The position numbers and the translations under genes were made by a program. Shown piece after piece: positions 5,025 through 12,385 of a DNA stretch of 14,664 bases (the first letter of the stretch is position 1; every line of letters begins with the position of its first letter). The stretch lies in contig CACYBV010000138.1 in NCBI GenBank assembly GCA_902772745.1, forward strand, positions 1 to 14,664. Direction: 5' to 3'. The notes below the pieces were generated by a model. That model was given only the letters and a program-made list of their open reading frames with translations. It was not told the DNA's origin and made no database searches. The stretch is from an uncultured Eubacteriales bacterium. Lineage in GTDB: Bacteria > Bacillota > Clostridia > Lachnospirales > Lachnospiraceae.

Positions 5025-8000
5025 ACTAGCGAAAGAAATCGGCACGGACAGTACGAAGATCATCGAGTTCCTTGGCGATGACAGAAAGCCGGCTTCCGGT
5101 ATCGATGATGAGACTGCAGGAAAAGTGCGCAAAAGATTTGCATCGGAGAAAAAAGAGGAGAAAAAGGTGAGTAAAGAGATGTCAGAAAATCCCGAAAAGA
5201 AAATGGACGCTTCGAAAAAGCAGGATCCGGCTCTGAGAAAGGAAGCCCCGAAGGCTGCCGAAAAGAAACCGGCTCCCGATAAAGCGAAGGCTCCGCAGGG
5301 AGAAGCACCGAAAAAGAAAAAGCCGGTGCTTCTGTTCCGGCCGGAGAATGCTTCCAACAAAAATTTCATGAAATCCCAGGGGAGTTCCGTCATTTCCGGC
5401 TCACAGGACCGGAAGCGTCCGCCCCAGGACGAGCGCAGGAATCCCTCCCGGACACAGCAGGGAAAACCGGTTCGCCCGAATCCGCAGAATCCTCAGGAAC
5501 GGCATGTGATCCGTCCGAATGTCCCGACGACCGCAGAACAGTACCGGGATTATGTGAAGGAAGAGGCCGCGCGCCCTGTCCGTCCGAAACCGAAAAAAGA
5601 AGAAATTCAGGAAGTCGTCGCAGAAGTGCTTCCCGAAGTTCAGGAAGCGGCGGTGCCCGAAGTCAAAGAGGCTCCCGTGAGTGTGTCGCTGCCTGAAGAA
5701 GGGCAGAAGACTCCGGAAATCATCGCAGAGCCGGCGCCGGCAAAAGATGCCGAATCTCCTGAAACCGCAGTTTCTCAGGAAGTCAGCGCGGTTTCGGAAC
5801 CTGAACCCGCGCCTGTCCGCGAAAAACCGAAGGCGGAAAAACCGAAAACAGAAAAACCGGTATCCGAGAAAGCGCCCGTGCGTTCGATTTTCGACCGCAA
5901 CATGGGACCTCTCAGGAATGTTTACCGGGAACGCGAGGAAAAGGAAGCCCGCGCCAGGGAGCTTCGTTCGCAGGAAGGCGGGGACCGTCAGGGGCAGCGT
6001 CAGCCTTCTCAGGGAAGGAGACCTTCCGACGGCCAGCGCAGCACATTCTCCCAGAGAAGAGACGGCCAGGGCAGGCCTTCCGGATCACCGCTTCAGGGCA
6101 GGACCCCTCAGGGTCAGGGAAGACCCGGCGGCCAGGGGCAGGGCAGACCCGCACAGGGTCAGAACCGCGGCCTTTTCGGCCAGAAACCCGGCGAAAAGAC
6201 AGGCAGCAGATTTACCCGGGACAACCGTTCGTCTGCCGTATCTTCGGATGCCGCAGCGCCCGCCAAGAATGACTCCCGCAAGAAAAACAACGCGAACGGG
6301 AAAACGCTCGACCGCCAGCGCCAGGACCGCGACCGCACGGGAAAGAAAGCCGAAAACTTCAAGAATCTTTCCAAAAACAGCAATCTGAAGAGCCAGAAGC
6401 CGCAGCAGCAGAAGAAGGAAGAGGAAGTCATCCGGATGATTACCCTTCCCGACGTGATTACGCTGAAAGAACTGGCTGAAAAGATGAAGATGAAGCCCGC
6501 GGACATCATCAAAAAGCAGTTCCTGCAGGGCAAAATGCTGACCGTAAACTCCGAGATTCCTTACGAGGAAGCCGAAGAAATCGCAATCGGATATGATATT
6601 CTGTGCGACCATGAAGTTCAGGTGGACGTCATTGAAGAACTTCTCCGGGAGGAAGAAGAAGACGAGAAGACCATGGTCAAGCGGCCGCCTGTCGTCTGCG
6701 TCATGGGTCACGTCGACCACGGCAAAACCTCGCTTCTCGACGCAATCCGTTCGACGAACGTCACATCGCGTGAAGCCGGCGGCATCACTCAGCATATCGG
6801 CGCTTTCATGGTCGAATGCAACGGCGAAAAAATCACTTTCCTCGACACGCCCGGTCATGAAGCCTTCACGGCGATGCGTATGCGCGGCGCCCAGGCGACG
6901 GACATCGCGATCCTTGTCGTAGCGGCGGACGACGGCGTCATGCCGCAGACCGTGGAAGCGATCAACCATGCGAAGGCAGCCGGCGTCGACGTGATTGTCG
7001 CGGTCAACAAGATCGACAAACCCGCGGCCAATGTGGACCGCGTCAAACAGGAGCTGTCGGAATACGACCTCGTTCCTGAAGATTGGGGCGGATCGACGAT
7101 TTTCGTTCCGGTTTCCGCAAAAACCCATGAGAATATCGACAGCCTTCTCGAGATGATCCTGCTTCTTACAGAAGTCAAGGAACTTAAGGCAAACCCGAAC
7201 CGCGAAATGCGCGGCATCGTCATCGAGGCGAAGCTCGACAAGGGCCGCGGTCCGGTGGCGACGGTGCTTGTGCAGAAGGGGACCTTAAAGGTCGGCGACT
7301 TCGTTTCTGCCGGTTCCTTCTACGGAAGAGTCCGCGCGATGCTGGATGCGGACGGCAATGCGATGAAGAGCGCGACGCCCTCGACGCCGGTGGAAATCCT
7401 CGGACTTTCAGGCGTTCCGAATGCGGGCGAAGTGGCAATCGGCCATAAAAACGAGCGCGATGCGCGTTCCTATGCCGAGACCTTCATTGCCGAAGAAAAG
7501 AAGAAAATGCTTGCCGAGACCAAGGGCAGGCTTACGATGGACGGCCTGTTCGAACAGATTCAGGCGGGCAATATCAAGGAACTCCCGATCGTCGTCAAAG
7601 CCGACGTGCAGGGTTCCGTGGAAGCGGTGCGCCAGTCTCTCGAAAAGCTTTCCAATGAGGAAGTGCAGGTCAAGGTTATCCACGGCGCAGTCGGCCTCAT
7701 CAACGAATCCGACGTAGCGCTGGCATCCGCTTCAAACGCTCTTGTCATCGGCTTCAATGTACGTCCCGACGCGCAGGCCAAGGCGCTTTCGGAGCAGGAG
7801 CATGTGGACCTGAGGCTGTACCGGGTCATTTATCAGGCAATCGAAGACGTCGAATCCGCAATGAAAGGCATGCTTGCTCCTGTTTACGAGGAACGGGTTA
7901 TTGCCCACGCGGAAATCCGCATGACCTTCCGTTCATCAGGCGTCGGCATGATCGCCGGCTCCTATGTGCTTGACGGAACGATCGAGCGCGGTGCAAACGC

Positions 8001-8184
8001 CCGCATCACCCGCGGCAAAGACCAGATCTTCGACGGCCCGATCGCATCGCTCAAGCGTTTTAAGGACGATGTAAGGGAAGTCCGCGAGGGATTCGAATGC
8101 GGTATCGTTTTTGAAAAATTCACCGACATCATGGAAGGCGACCAGATTGAAGTCTACAAGATGGTCCAGGTGGAAAGAAAATAA
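5008..8184 (+). CDS. infB: Translation initiation factor IF-2
   Basis: IF-2 is the GTPase that recruits fMet-tRNA to the 30S subunit and drives subunit joining. At 1058 residues it is long for the family. The order is a small N-terminal IF2_N domain (1-50), a long disordered linker (about 52-470) rich in Lys, Glu, Pro, Gln, Gly and Arg, a second IF2_N domain (about 474-550), the G domain with GHVDHGKT (567-574), DTPGHE (613-618) and NKID (667-670), and then domains II-IV ending VQVERK. ATG at 5008 follows AAAGGGGG (4996-5003) and gives the typical MIRIYELAKEIG opening. A longer in-frame reading to 4921 lies inside ylxQ and is rejected. An internal ATG at 5179 with its own Shine-Dalgarno may give a shorter form. 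Confidence 0.97.
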   Translation: MIRIYELAKEIGTDSTKIIEFLGDDRKPASGIDDETAGKVRKRFASEKKEEKKVSKEMSENPEKKMDASKKQDPALRKEAPKAAEKKPAPDKAKAPQGEAPKKKKPVLLFRPENASNKNFMKSQGSSVISGSQDRKRPPQDERRNPSRTQQGKPVRPNPQNPQERHVIRPNVPTTAEQYRDYVKEEAARPVRPKPKKEEIQEVVAEVLPEVQEAAVPEVKEAPVSVSLPEEGQKTPEIIAEPAPAKDAESPETAVSQEVSAVSEPEPAPVREKPKAEKPKTEKPVSEKAPVRSIFDRNMGPLRNVYREREEKEARARELRSQEGGDRQGQRQPSQGRRPSDGQRSTFSQRRDGQGRPSGSPLQGRTPQGQGRPGGQGQGRPAQGQNRGLFGQKPGEKTGSRFTRDNRSSAVSSDAAAPAKNDSRKKNNANGKTLDRQRQDRDRTGKKAENFKNLSKNSNLKSQKPQQQKKEEEVIRMITLPDVITLKELAEKMKMKPADIIKKQFLQGKMLTVNSEIPYEEAEEIAIGYDILCDHEVQVDVIEELLREEEEDEKTMVKRPPVVCVMGHVDHGKTSLLDAIRSTNVTSREAGGITQHIGAFMVECNGEKITFLDTPGHEAFTAMRMRGAQATDIAILVVAADDGVMPQTVEAINHAKAAGVDVIVAVNKIDKPAANVDRVKQELSEYDLVPEDWGGSTIFVPVSAKTHENIDSLLEMILLLTEVKELKANPNREMRGIVIEAKLDKGRGPVATVLVQKGTLKVGDFVSAGSFYGRVRAMLDADGNAMKSATPSTPVEILGLSGVPNAGEVAIGHKNERDARSYAETFIAEEKKKMLAETKGRLTMDGLFEQIQAGNIKELPIVVKADVQGSVEAVRQSLEKLSNEEVQVKVIHGAVGLINESDVALASASNALVIGFNVRPDAQAKALSEQEHVDLRLYRVIYQAIEDVESAMKGMLAPVYEERVIAHAEIRMTFRSSGVGMIAGSYVLDGTIERGANARITRGKDQIFDGPIASLKRFKDDVREVREGFECGIVFEKFTDIMEGDQIEVYKMVQVERK
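5164..5181 (+). promoter_or_regulatory. Possible internal translation start within infB
   Basis: AAGGTGA (5164-5170) lies 8 bases before an in-frame ATG (5179-5181, residue 58), just after the first IF2_N domain. E. coli and B. subtilis infB make shorter IF-2 forms from internal starts, so a second isoform lacking the N-terminal domain is plausible. A purine-rich Lys/Glu coding stretch could also produce this signal by chance. Confidence 0.4.
5821..5865 (+). repeat. Three tandem 15-base repeats in the infB linker
   Basis: GAAAAACCG recurs at 5821, 5836 and 5851, a 15-base period encoding EKPKA, EKPKT and EKPVS (about residues 272-286). This is a short charged repeat within the disordered IF-2 linker. 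Further low-complexity sequence, rich in GQGRP-type words, spans about 5926-6192 (residues 307-395). Confidence 0.8.
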
Positions 8185-8195
8185 GGAGAGATGCG

Positions 8196-8606
8196 ATGAA
8201 AAAAGGCAGCATGCGTTCGCTTCGCATCAATACGGAAGTCCGGAGGGAGCTGGGACGTCTGATCCAGGAAGAACTGAAGGATCCCCGGGTTCATCCGATG
8301 ACCACCGTCGTTTCCTGCGAAGTGACAACAGATCTCAAGATCTGCAAAGCCTATATTTCCGTGCTTGCAGATGATCAGGCCAGAAAAGAAACGATGGAGG
8401 GACTGAAATCCGCGGCGCCTTTCCTGCGGCGTTCGATTGCCCGGTCCATCAATCTCAGGAACACGCCCGAGCTTGTGTTTATCGAAGACCAGTCGATCGA
8501 ACACGGCATCTCCATGTCCAGGCTGATCGACGAAGTTTCGGCGCAGGACAGGAAAGCCAGGGAAGCGCGGGGCGAAGAACAGGAAGATGAAGAGCAGTAT
8601 GAATAA
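8196..8606 (+). CDS. rbfA: Ribosome-binding factor A (RbfA)
   Basis: RbfA is the cold-shock 30S maturation factor that binds near 16S helix 1. The 136-residue product carries the KH-II-like family pattern: RINTEVRRELGRLI, then EELKDPRV and DLKICKAYISV, with a hydrophobic core and an acidic Glu/Asp-rich C-terminal tail that family members often lack or vary. The start is ATG at 8196, five bases after AAGGAGAG (8183-8190) and 11 bases after the infB stop. An ATG at 8191 in another frame stops after two codons. The end overlaps the nrnA start, which fits tight coupling. Confidence 0.95.
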   Translation: MKKGSMRSLRINTEVRRELGRLIQEELKDPRVHPMTTVVSCEVTTDLKICKAYISVLADDQARKETMEGLKSAAPFLRRSIARSINLRNTPELVFIEDQSIEHGISMSRLIDEVSAQDRKAREARGEEQEDEEQYE

Positions 8607-9552
8607 TCTTCTTTCATGCATTACGGACGGGATCCGCCGTGTCGCAATTGTCGGGCATGTCCGCCCGGACGGCGACTGCGCGGGTTCCGTCATGGCAGCA
8701 TATCATTACCTGAGGGACAATGTACCGTCACTGGAAATTGTCCCTTTTTTGCAGGAACTTCCCTACGGGATCCGTTTCCTGGTCAAGGACTGTCCGGTGC
8801 GCTGTGACGACGGTGCGGGAGAGAAATTCGACCTCGTGATTTCCCTCGACGCTGCGGCGGAAAACCGGATCGGTGCCGGGATCGAGGCCTTCAGGGCCTG
8901 CGAAAACACGGTCTGCATCGATCACCACCAGACCTGTACGGCTTTCGGAAAGGTGAACCGGGTCGAACCCAGGGCGAGTTCAGCCTGTGAAGTGCTGTAT
9001 CGGCTGATGCAGCGTGACCGGATCGGCTTTGATACCGCTGTCTGCCTGTATACCGGCATCATCCACGATACCGGTGCGCTGCGCTTTGACAATGTCAGCC
9101 CGGAAACCGTCATGATCGTATCCGATCTCATCGCGCGGGGAATTCCGTTTACAAAGATCATTGAAAAGTCCTTCACTGAAAAATCGCTGACGGAGATGAA
9201 AATCACCGGAGAAATCATTAAAAACAGCCGGCTTTTCCGGGAGGAACATTTCCTGTACGGCTGCTGTGACCTTGAGATGCAGAAACGCTACGGCATCGAT
9301 CCGACCGAACTCGGTTCCGTCGTCGCTTCGATGAACGAAGCCCGGGAAGCCCGTGTCGTCCTGTTCATGTATCAGTTCGAGGACGGCAGCTGGAAAGGCA
9401 GTCTTCGCTCCAAATGTGACGTCGACGTCGCGAAAATCGCCCTCCGCTACGGCGGCGGCGGTCATGTGAAAGCAGCCGGCTTTTCTTTTGATCAGGATCC
9501 CGAACGGGCTGCAGAGGAGATCCGGAAACTGCTTCCTTCGGAGGAAATCTGA
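8587..9552 (+). CDS. nrnA: DHH/DHHA1 phosphoesterase NrnA (nanoRNase / pAp phosphatase)
   Basis: The 321-residue cytoplasmic phosphoesterase degrades very short RNAs and dephosphorylates 3'-phosphoadenosine-5'-phosphate. The DHH domain shows HVRPDGDCAGS (24-34, metal-binding Asp28 and Asp30), SLDAA, the namesake DHH (112-114) and GIIHDTGALRFDN. The DHHA1 domain has GGGGHVKAAG (289-298), the substrate-binding glycine-rich loop. The rbfA-nrnA-truB neighbourhood is standard for Firmicutes. Two starts are possible: ATG 8587 (used here, overlapping rbfA by 20 bases) or ATG 8599 (317 residues, 8-base overlap). Neither has a clearly superior ribosome binding site. Relative activity on RNA and pAp cannot be read from sequence. 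Confidence 0.92.
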   Translation: MKSSMNNLLSCITDGIRRVAIVGHVRPDGDCAGSVMAAYHYLRDNVPSLEIVPFLQELPYGIRFLVKDCPVRCDDGAGEKFDLVISLDAAAENRIGAGIEAFRACENTVCIDHHQTCTAFGKVNRVEPRASSACEVLYRLMQRDRIGFDTAVCLYTGIIHDTGALRFDNVSPETVMIVSDLIARGIPFTKIIEKSFTEKSLTEMKITGEIIKNSRLFREEHFLYGCCDLEMQKRYGIDPTELGSVVASMNEAREARVVLFMYQFEDGSWKGSLRSKCDVDVAKIALRYGGGGHVKAAGFSFDQDPERAAEEIRKLLPSEEI

Positions 9553-10458
9553 ATGGACGGCGTGCTGATTGTCGACAAAGAGCAGGATTATACTTCCTTC
9601 GACGTCGTCGCAAAACTCCGCGGAATCCTGCGGATGAAAAAAATCGGACACGGCGGGACGCTCGACCCGCAGGCGACCGGTGTGCTGCCGGTTTTCCTGG
9701 GAAGTGCGACAAAACTCTGCGATTACCTTCCGGACGGGACAAAAGTCTACGAGGCTGAAATCCTTTTCGGACGAAGTACGGATACCGGAGACATCTGGGG
9801 CACAACGGTCTCGGAAACGGATCCGACGATATCCGAACGCAGCGCAGAAGAGGTGATCCTTTCCTTTATCGGTCCTTATGAACAGGTTCCGCCGATGGTT
9901 TCCGCTAAAAAAATCAACGGGAAGAAATTGTACGAACTCGCAAGAAAAGGTGTAAGCGTCGAAAGAAAACCGGTATCTCTTAAGATCCTCGATATAAGGA
10001 TCCTGTCCATGGAACTTCCCCGCGTCCGTTTCCTGGTGAACTGTGAAAAGGGCACCTATATCCGCACGCTCTGCGAGGATATCGGAAAAAAAGCCGGTCT
10101 TGCTGCCTGCATGAGCGGGCTTCGTCGGCTTCGGCACGGGATTTTCGATCTGGAGCATGCTTATACGCTGTGTGAAATCGAGCAGGCCAAAAACGAGGAG
10201 CAGCTCGAATCACTGATTCTTCCCGTGGATCAGGTGCTTCCTTTCCCGGATCTCACAATCCCCGGGGATTTATCACGGCTTCTCATGAACGGAAACCGGC
10301 TTCCTTCGGACCGCCTGATCCGGGAACTGCCCGATACGGATAATCCGGACGGACGCTATAAAGTCCGCGATGCTTCGGGCGTTTTCCGGGGAGTTTACCG
10401 GCTGGATGCGGGCGCCGAGATGCTCGTGCCCGAAAAAATGTTTCTCAAGAGGGAATAG
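9553..10458 (+). CDS. truB: tRNA pseudouridine(55) synthase TruB
   Basis: TruB makes the universal pseudouridine in the T-loop of tRNAs. The 301-residue product has the catalytic motif GGTLDPQATGVL with the nucleophile D38, the conserved PPMVSAKKINGKKLYELAR segment, a GTYIRTLCEDIG stretch that contacts tRNA, and a C-terminal PUA-like region (about 230-301). ATG at 9553 directly abuts the nrnA TGA, and GGAGGAA (9540-9546) lies within the nrnA end with six bases' spacing. The stop TAG abuts the ribF ATG. Such zero-gap junctions indicate strict co-translation. Confidence 0.97.
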   Translation: MDGVLIVDKEQDYTSFDVVAKLRGILRMKKIGHGGTLDPQATGVLPVFLGSATKLCDYLPDGTKVYEAEILFGRSTDTGDIWGTTVSETDPTISERSAEEVILSFIGPYEQVPPMVSAKKINGKKLYELARKGVSVERKPVSLKILDIRILSMELPRVRFLVNCEKGTYIRTLCEDIGKKAGLAACMSGLRRLRHGIFDLEHAYTLCEIEQAKNEEQLESLILPVDQVLPFPDLTIPGDLSRLLMNGNRLPSDRLIRELPDTDNPDGRYKVRDASGVFRGVYRLDAGAEMLVPEKMFLKRE

Positions 10459-11349
10459 ATGATCATTACAGATCTTTCGGATCAGGTGTTTTCGTCCGGG
10501 ATCCGGACTGCGGTGACGGTCGGTAAATTCGACGGACTGCACCGGGGACACAGGGAGCTGATCCTTGCCGCGGCAGAAAAAAAGAGTGAGGGGCTGGTCC
10601 CGCTCGTGCTGATGATCGATATGAACACGGGAACGGACAGAAAAAGCCTCCTGGATCCGTCGGAAGAGGCCGAAGCGCTTCGAAAACTCGGTGCGGAAAT
10701 CCTGGTCCGGGTTCCGTTTACAAAGGCGTTTTCCGAAATCAGCGCGGAAACTTTTGCCGAAGACATCCTGGTATCAAAGCTTCACGCAAAAGCCCTTATT
10801 TCCGGCGAAGATTTCTGCTTCGGGAAGGGGAGAAGGGGGAATCCCGCCTTTCTTAAGAGCGTGTCCGCTGCCCTTGGTTTTGAATATGAATGCCTGCCCC
10901 GGGTTTTCTACGGAAACGCTCCGGTTTCCAGCACAAGAATCCGTGACTGTCTGCAGGAGGGGAATATCCGGGATGCGAATGCCTGCCTCGGCGTTTCGTA
11001 CCGGATTCGCGGAACGGTGATGCACGGCATGCATCTCGCATCCTCGCTCGGCTTTCCGACCGCCAATATCCTTCCGCCTGAAGAAAAATATCTCCCTCGC
11101 TTCGGCGTTTACCGGGTTTTCTCGGAAATCGGCGGCAGAACCCTGAGAGGACTTGCAAATCTCGGCGTAAAACCGACGGTGCCGGGTGCGCGAAAAGCCC
11201 TTCTCGAAGTGTATTTTCCGGATTATTCCGGTGATCTTTACGGACAGACCCTGTCGGTTGTTTTCGACGAATTCCTGCGTCCGGAGCGCAAATTTCCGGA
11301 TCTTGCGGCTCTTCGTCAGCAGATATCGGAAGATCTTCAGCGGATATAG
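10459..11349 (+). CDS. ribF: Bifunctional riboflavin kinase / FAD synthetase RibF
   Basis: RibF phosphorylates riboflavin to FMN and adenylylates FMN to FAD. The 296-residue product has the nucleotidyltransferase domain first, with GKFDGLHRGH (22-31, including the HRGH nucleotide motif) and SSTRIRD (157-163). The riboflavin kinase domain follows, with GFPTANI (198-204, metal and phosphate contacts) and the GVYRVF...LANLGVKPT core. ATG at 10459 follows the truB stop with no gap, and an AGAGGGA stretch at the truB end serves as ribosome binding site. It is the last gene of the operon here. The rpsO-pnp pair that often follows in Firmicutes is absent, replaced by a new promoter and acpP. Confidence 0.96.
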   Translation: MIITDLSDQVFSSGIRTAVTVGKFDGLHRGHRELILAAAEKKSEGLVPLVLMIDMNTGTDRKSLLDPSEEAEALRKLGAEILVRVPFTKAFSEISAETFAEDILVSKLHAKALISGEDFCFGKGRRGNPAFLKSVSAALGFEYECLPRVFYGNAPVSSTRIRDCLQEGNIRDANACLGVSYRIRGTVMHGMHLASSLGFPTANILPPEEKYLPRFGVYRVFSEIGGRTLRGLANLGVKPTVPGARKALLEVYFPDYSGDLYGQTLSVVFDEFLRPERKFPDLAALRQQISEDLQRI

Positions 11350-11358
11350 GCTTTTTTT
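11323..11358 (+). terminator. Weak candidate terminator at the end of ribF
   Basis: Arms ATATC (11323-11327) and GATAT (11343-11347) enclose the palindrome GAAGATCTTC (11329-11338). Seven T (11352-11358) follow after four bases. The stem is AT-rich and broken, and it overlaps the ribF stop codon, so it may end the long operon only partly. Confidence 0.35.
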
Positions 11359-11373
11359 CGGCACTTTTCCCTG

Positions 11374-11402
11374 TTGACAAGTACGCACAGTTCGTGTATA
11401 TA
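11374..11402 (+). promoter_or_regulatory. Promoter of acpP-pssA-psd
   Basis: A perfect -35 TTGACA (11374-11379) lies 17 bases from the -10 TATATA (11397-11402). Transcription would begin near 11409, giving a leader of about 70 bases before acpP. It separates the lipid genes from the translation operon upstream. Confidence 0.7.
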
Positions 11403-11415
11403 GAAATAGTAAGGC

Positions 11416-11456
11416 GGTATCGCTGTGATACTTCCAAGACTGTATCAGTATTTTTT
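11416..11456 (+). promoter_or_regulatory. Competing inverted repeats in the acpP leader (operator or attenuator)
   Basis: Three related segments alternate: GTATC (11417-11421), GATAC (11427-11431) and GTATC (11442-11446). The middle one can pair with either neighbour. The second pairing, TGATAC/GTATCA (11426-11431 and 11442-11447, 10-base loop), is followed by six T (11451-11456), like a weak terminator. The first pairing would prevent it. As DNA it is a dyad just downstream of the start site. It does not match the FapR or FabT sites I remember. Confidence 0.4.
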
Positions 11457-11478
11457 AAATTCAAAGGAGAATAATGTC

Positions 11479-11712
11479 ATGCTTGAGAAAATCAGGGAAA
11501 TTCTTGTGGAGCAGCTGGACCTGGATCCGGAAGAGGTTGTCGAAAGCGCAAGCTTTCGGGATGATCTCGGGGTGGATTCCCTCGATCTTTATGAGCTTCT
11601 GATGTCCATCGAAGAAGAGTACGGCTTCGAAGTGCCTGCGGAAGACATGGCTGAGCTGGAAACAGTCGGTGACGTGGTCAATTATCTTGCGGACCGCGGC
11701 ATCGAAGCCTGA
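11479..11712 (+). CDS. acpP: Acyl carrier protein
   Basis: The 77-residue acidic protein carries acyl chains on a 4'-phosphopantetheine arm. The prosthetic group attaches to S34 within LGVDSLDLYELL, and the sequence follows the ACP helix pattern with the typical GFEVPAEDMAELETVGDVVNYL end. ATG at 11479 is preceded by AAAGGAGA (11463-11470) with 8 bases' spacing. ATG at 11474 is out of frame and lacks such spacing. It sits beside phospholipid head-group genes rather than fab genes, so it may be the general fatty-acid ACP encoded away from the fab cluster or a second ACP. Sequence alone does not decide. Confidence 0.93.
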   Translation: MLEKIREILVEQLDLDPEEVVESASFRDDLGVDSLDLYELLMSIEEEYGFEVPAEDMAELETVGDVVNYLADRGIEA

Positions 11713-11736
11713 GCCGTCGCAAAAAGGCGGTAAGGT

Positions 11737-12381
11737 ATGATCGGAGTCTATGACTATACCGTAATTTTAACTTATATCAGCACGCTCTGTGCAGTTTCAG
11801 GGATTTTTCTTGCGGGATCCGGAAAAGAAACGCTGTCCGTGCTGCTTCTTGTGATCTGCGGAATGATCGACCTTGTGGACGGACCGGTGGCACGTACGAA
11901 AAAGGGCCGTACGGAAGACGGGAAGAATTTCGGCATCCAGATCGACTCCCTGAACGATCTTATTTCCTTCGGCGTTCTCCCGGCTGTGATCGGTTTTATG
12001 GTCCGGCCCGGCTTCTCACCGGAGAAGATCATTTTCGTACTGTTCCCGCTGTGCGGGCTGGTGCGTCTCGCCTGGTTCAACGTGCAGGAGCAGAACCGGC
12101 AGAAGGAGACAGAAGAACGGCGGAAATACTACCAGGGCGTTCCGATTACCACATCGGCGATAGTTGTTCCGGTTGTCAACATCTTCTTCAAACCGTTCCT
12201 GCCGGAATTCTGGTACTATATTTTCACACTTGCCGTTTATGCGGTTCTCGGTTTCCTTTTTATCAGCAAAGCAAAAATCCGGAAGCCCCATACGGTCGGA
12301 CTGATCATTTTCCTCCTGATCGGCGTCGCGGCGCTCGCCGTCCTGATCACACGGCTTGTGATGGAGGGACTTGCAGGGTAA
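11737..12381 (+). CDS. pssA: CDP-diacylglycerol--serine O-phosphatidyltransferase (PssA)
   Basis: The integral membrane enzyme makes phosphatidylserine from CDP-diacylglycerol and serine. The 214-residue product has several hydrophobic helices and the CDP-alcohol phosphatidyltransferase signature: D45, D48-G49, A52-R53, then G66, D70 and D74. The usual spacing between AR and the glycine is eight residues, but here it is twelve. The rest, FGIQIDSLNDLISFGVLPA, matches bacterial phosphatidylserine synthases. Assignment to serine rather than glycerol phosphate or inositol rests on this and on the psd gene that follows. ATG at 11737 has AAAGG (11723-11727) upstream and lies 24 bases after acpP. 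Its stop is four bases before psd. Confidence 0.9.
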   Translation: MIGVYDYTVILTYISTLCAVSGIFLAGSGKETLSVLLLVICGMIDLVDGPVARTKKGRTEDGKNFGIQIDSLNDLISFGVLPAVIGFMVRPGFSPEKIIFVLFPLCGLVRLAWFNVQEQNRQKETEERRKYYQGVPITTSAIVVPVVNIFFKPFLPEFWYYIFTLAVYAVLGFLFISKAKIRKPHTVGLIIFLLIGVAALAVLITRLVMEGLAG

Positions 12382-12385
12382 GAAT

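Noticed and set aside
5681..6388. 235-codon Arg-rich frame on the + strand inside infB
   Set aside because: It is the +2 reading of the low-complexity IF-2 linker, and the Arg/Lys/Pro excess follows from the repeats. It has no ribosome binding site of note.
6085..7128. 347-codon open frame on the - strand opposite infB
   Set aside because: It spans the IF-2 linker and G domain, both clearly coding on the + strand. It is a composition artefact.
8191..8199. ATG-CGA-TGA minicistron directly after the rbfA Shine-Dalgarno
   Set aside because: The ATG touches the Shine-Dalgarno with no spacing. The proper rbfA ATG at 8196 is at normal spacing, so this is a chance overlap.
8980..10158. 392-codon open frame on the - strand opposite nrnA and truB
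   Set aside because: It is the mirror of two conserved genes with strong motifs. It has no ribosome binding site or promoter and is explained by codon bias.
10774..11464. Overlapping - strand frames of about 200 codons opposite ribF and the acpP leader
   Set aside because: They overlap each other and the conserved ribF gene, cross the acpP promoter and have no recognisable product.
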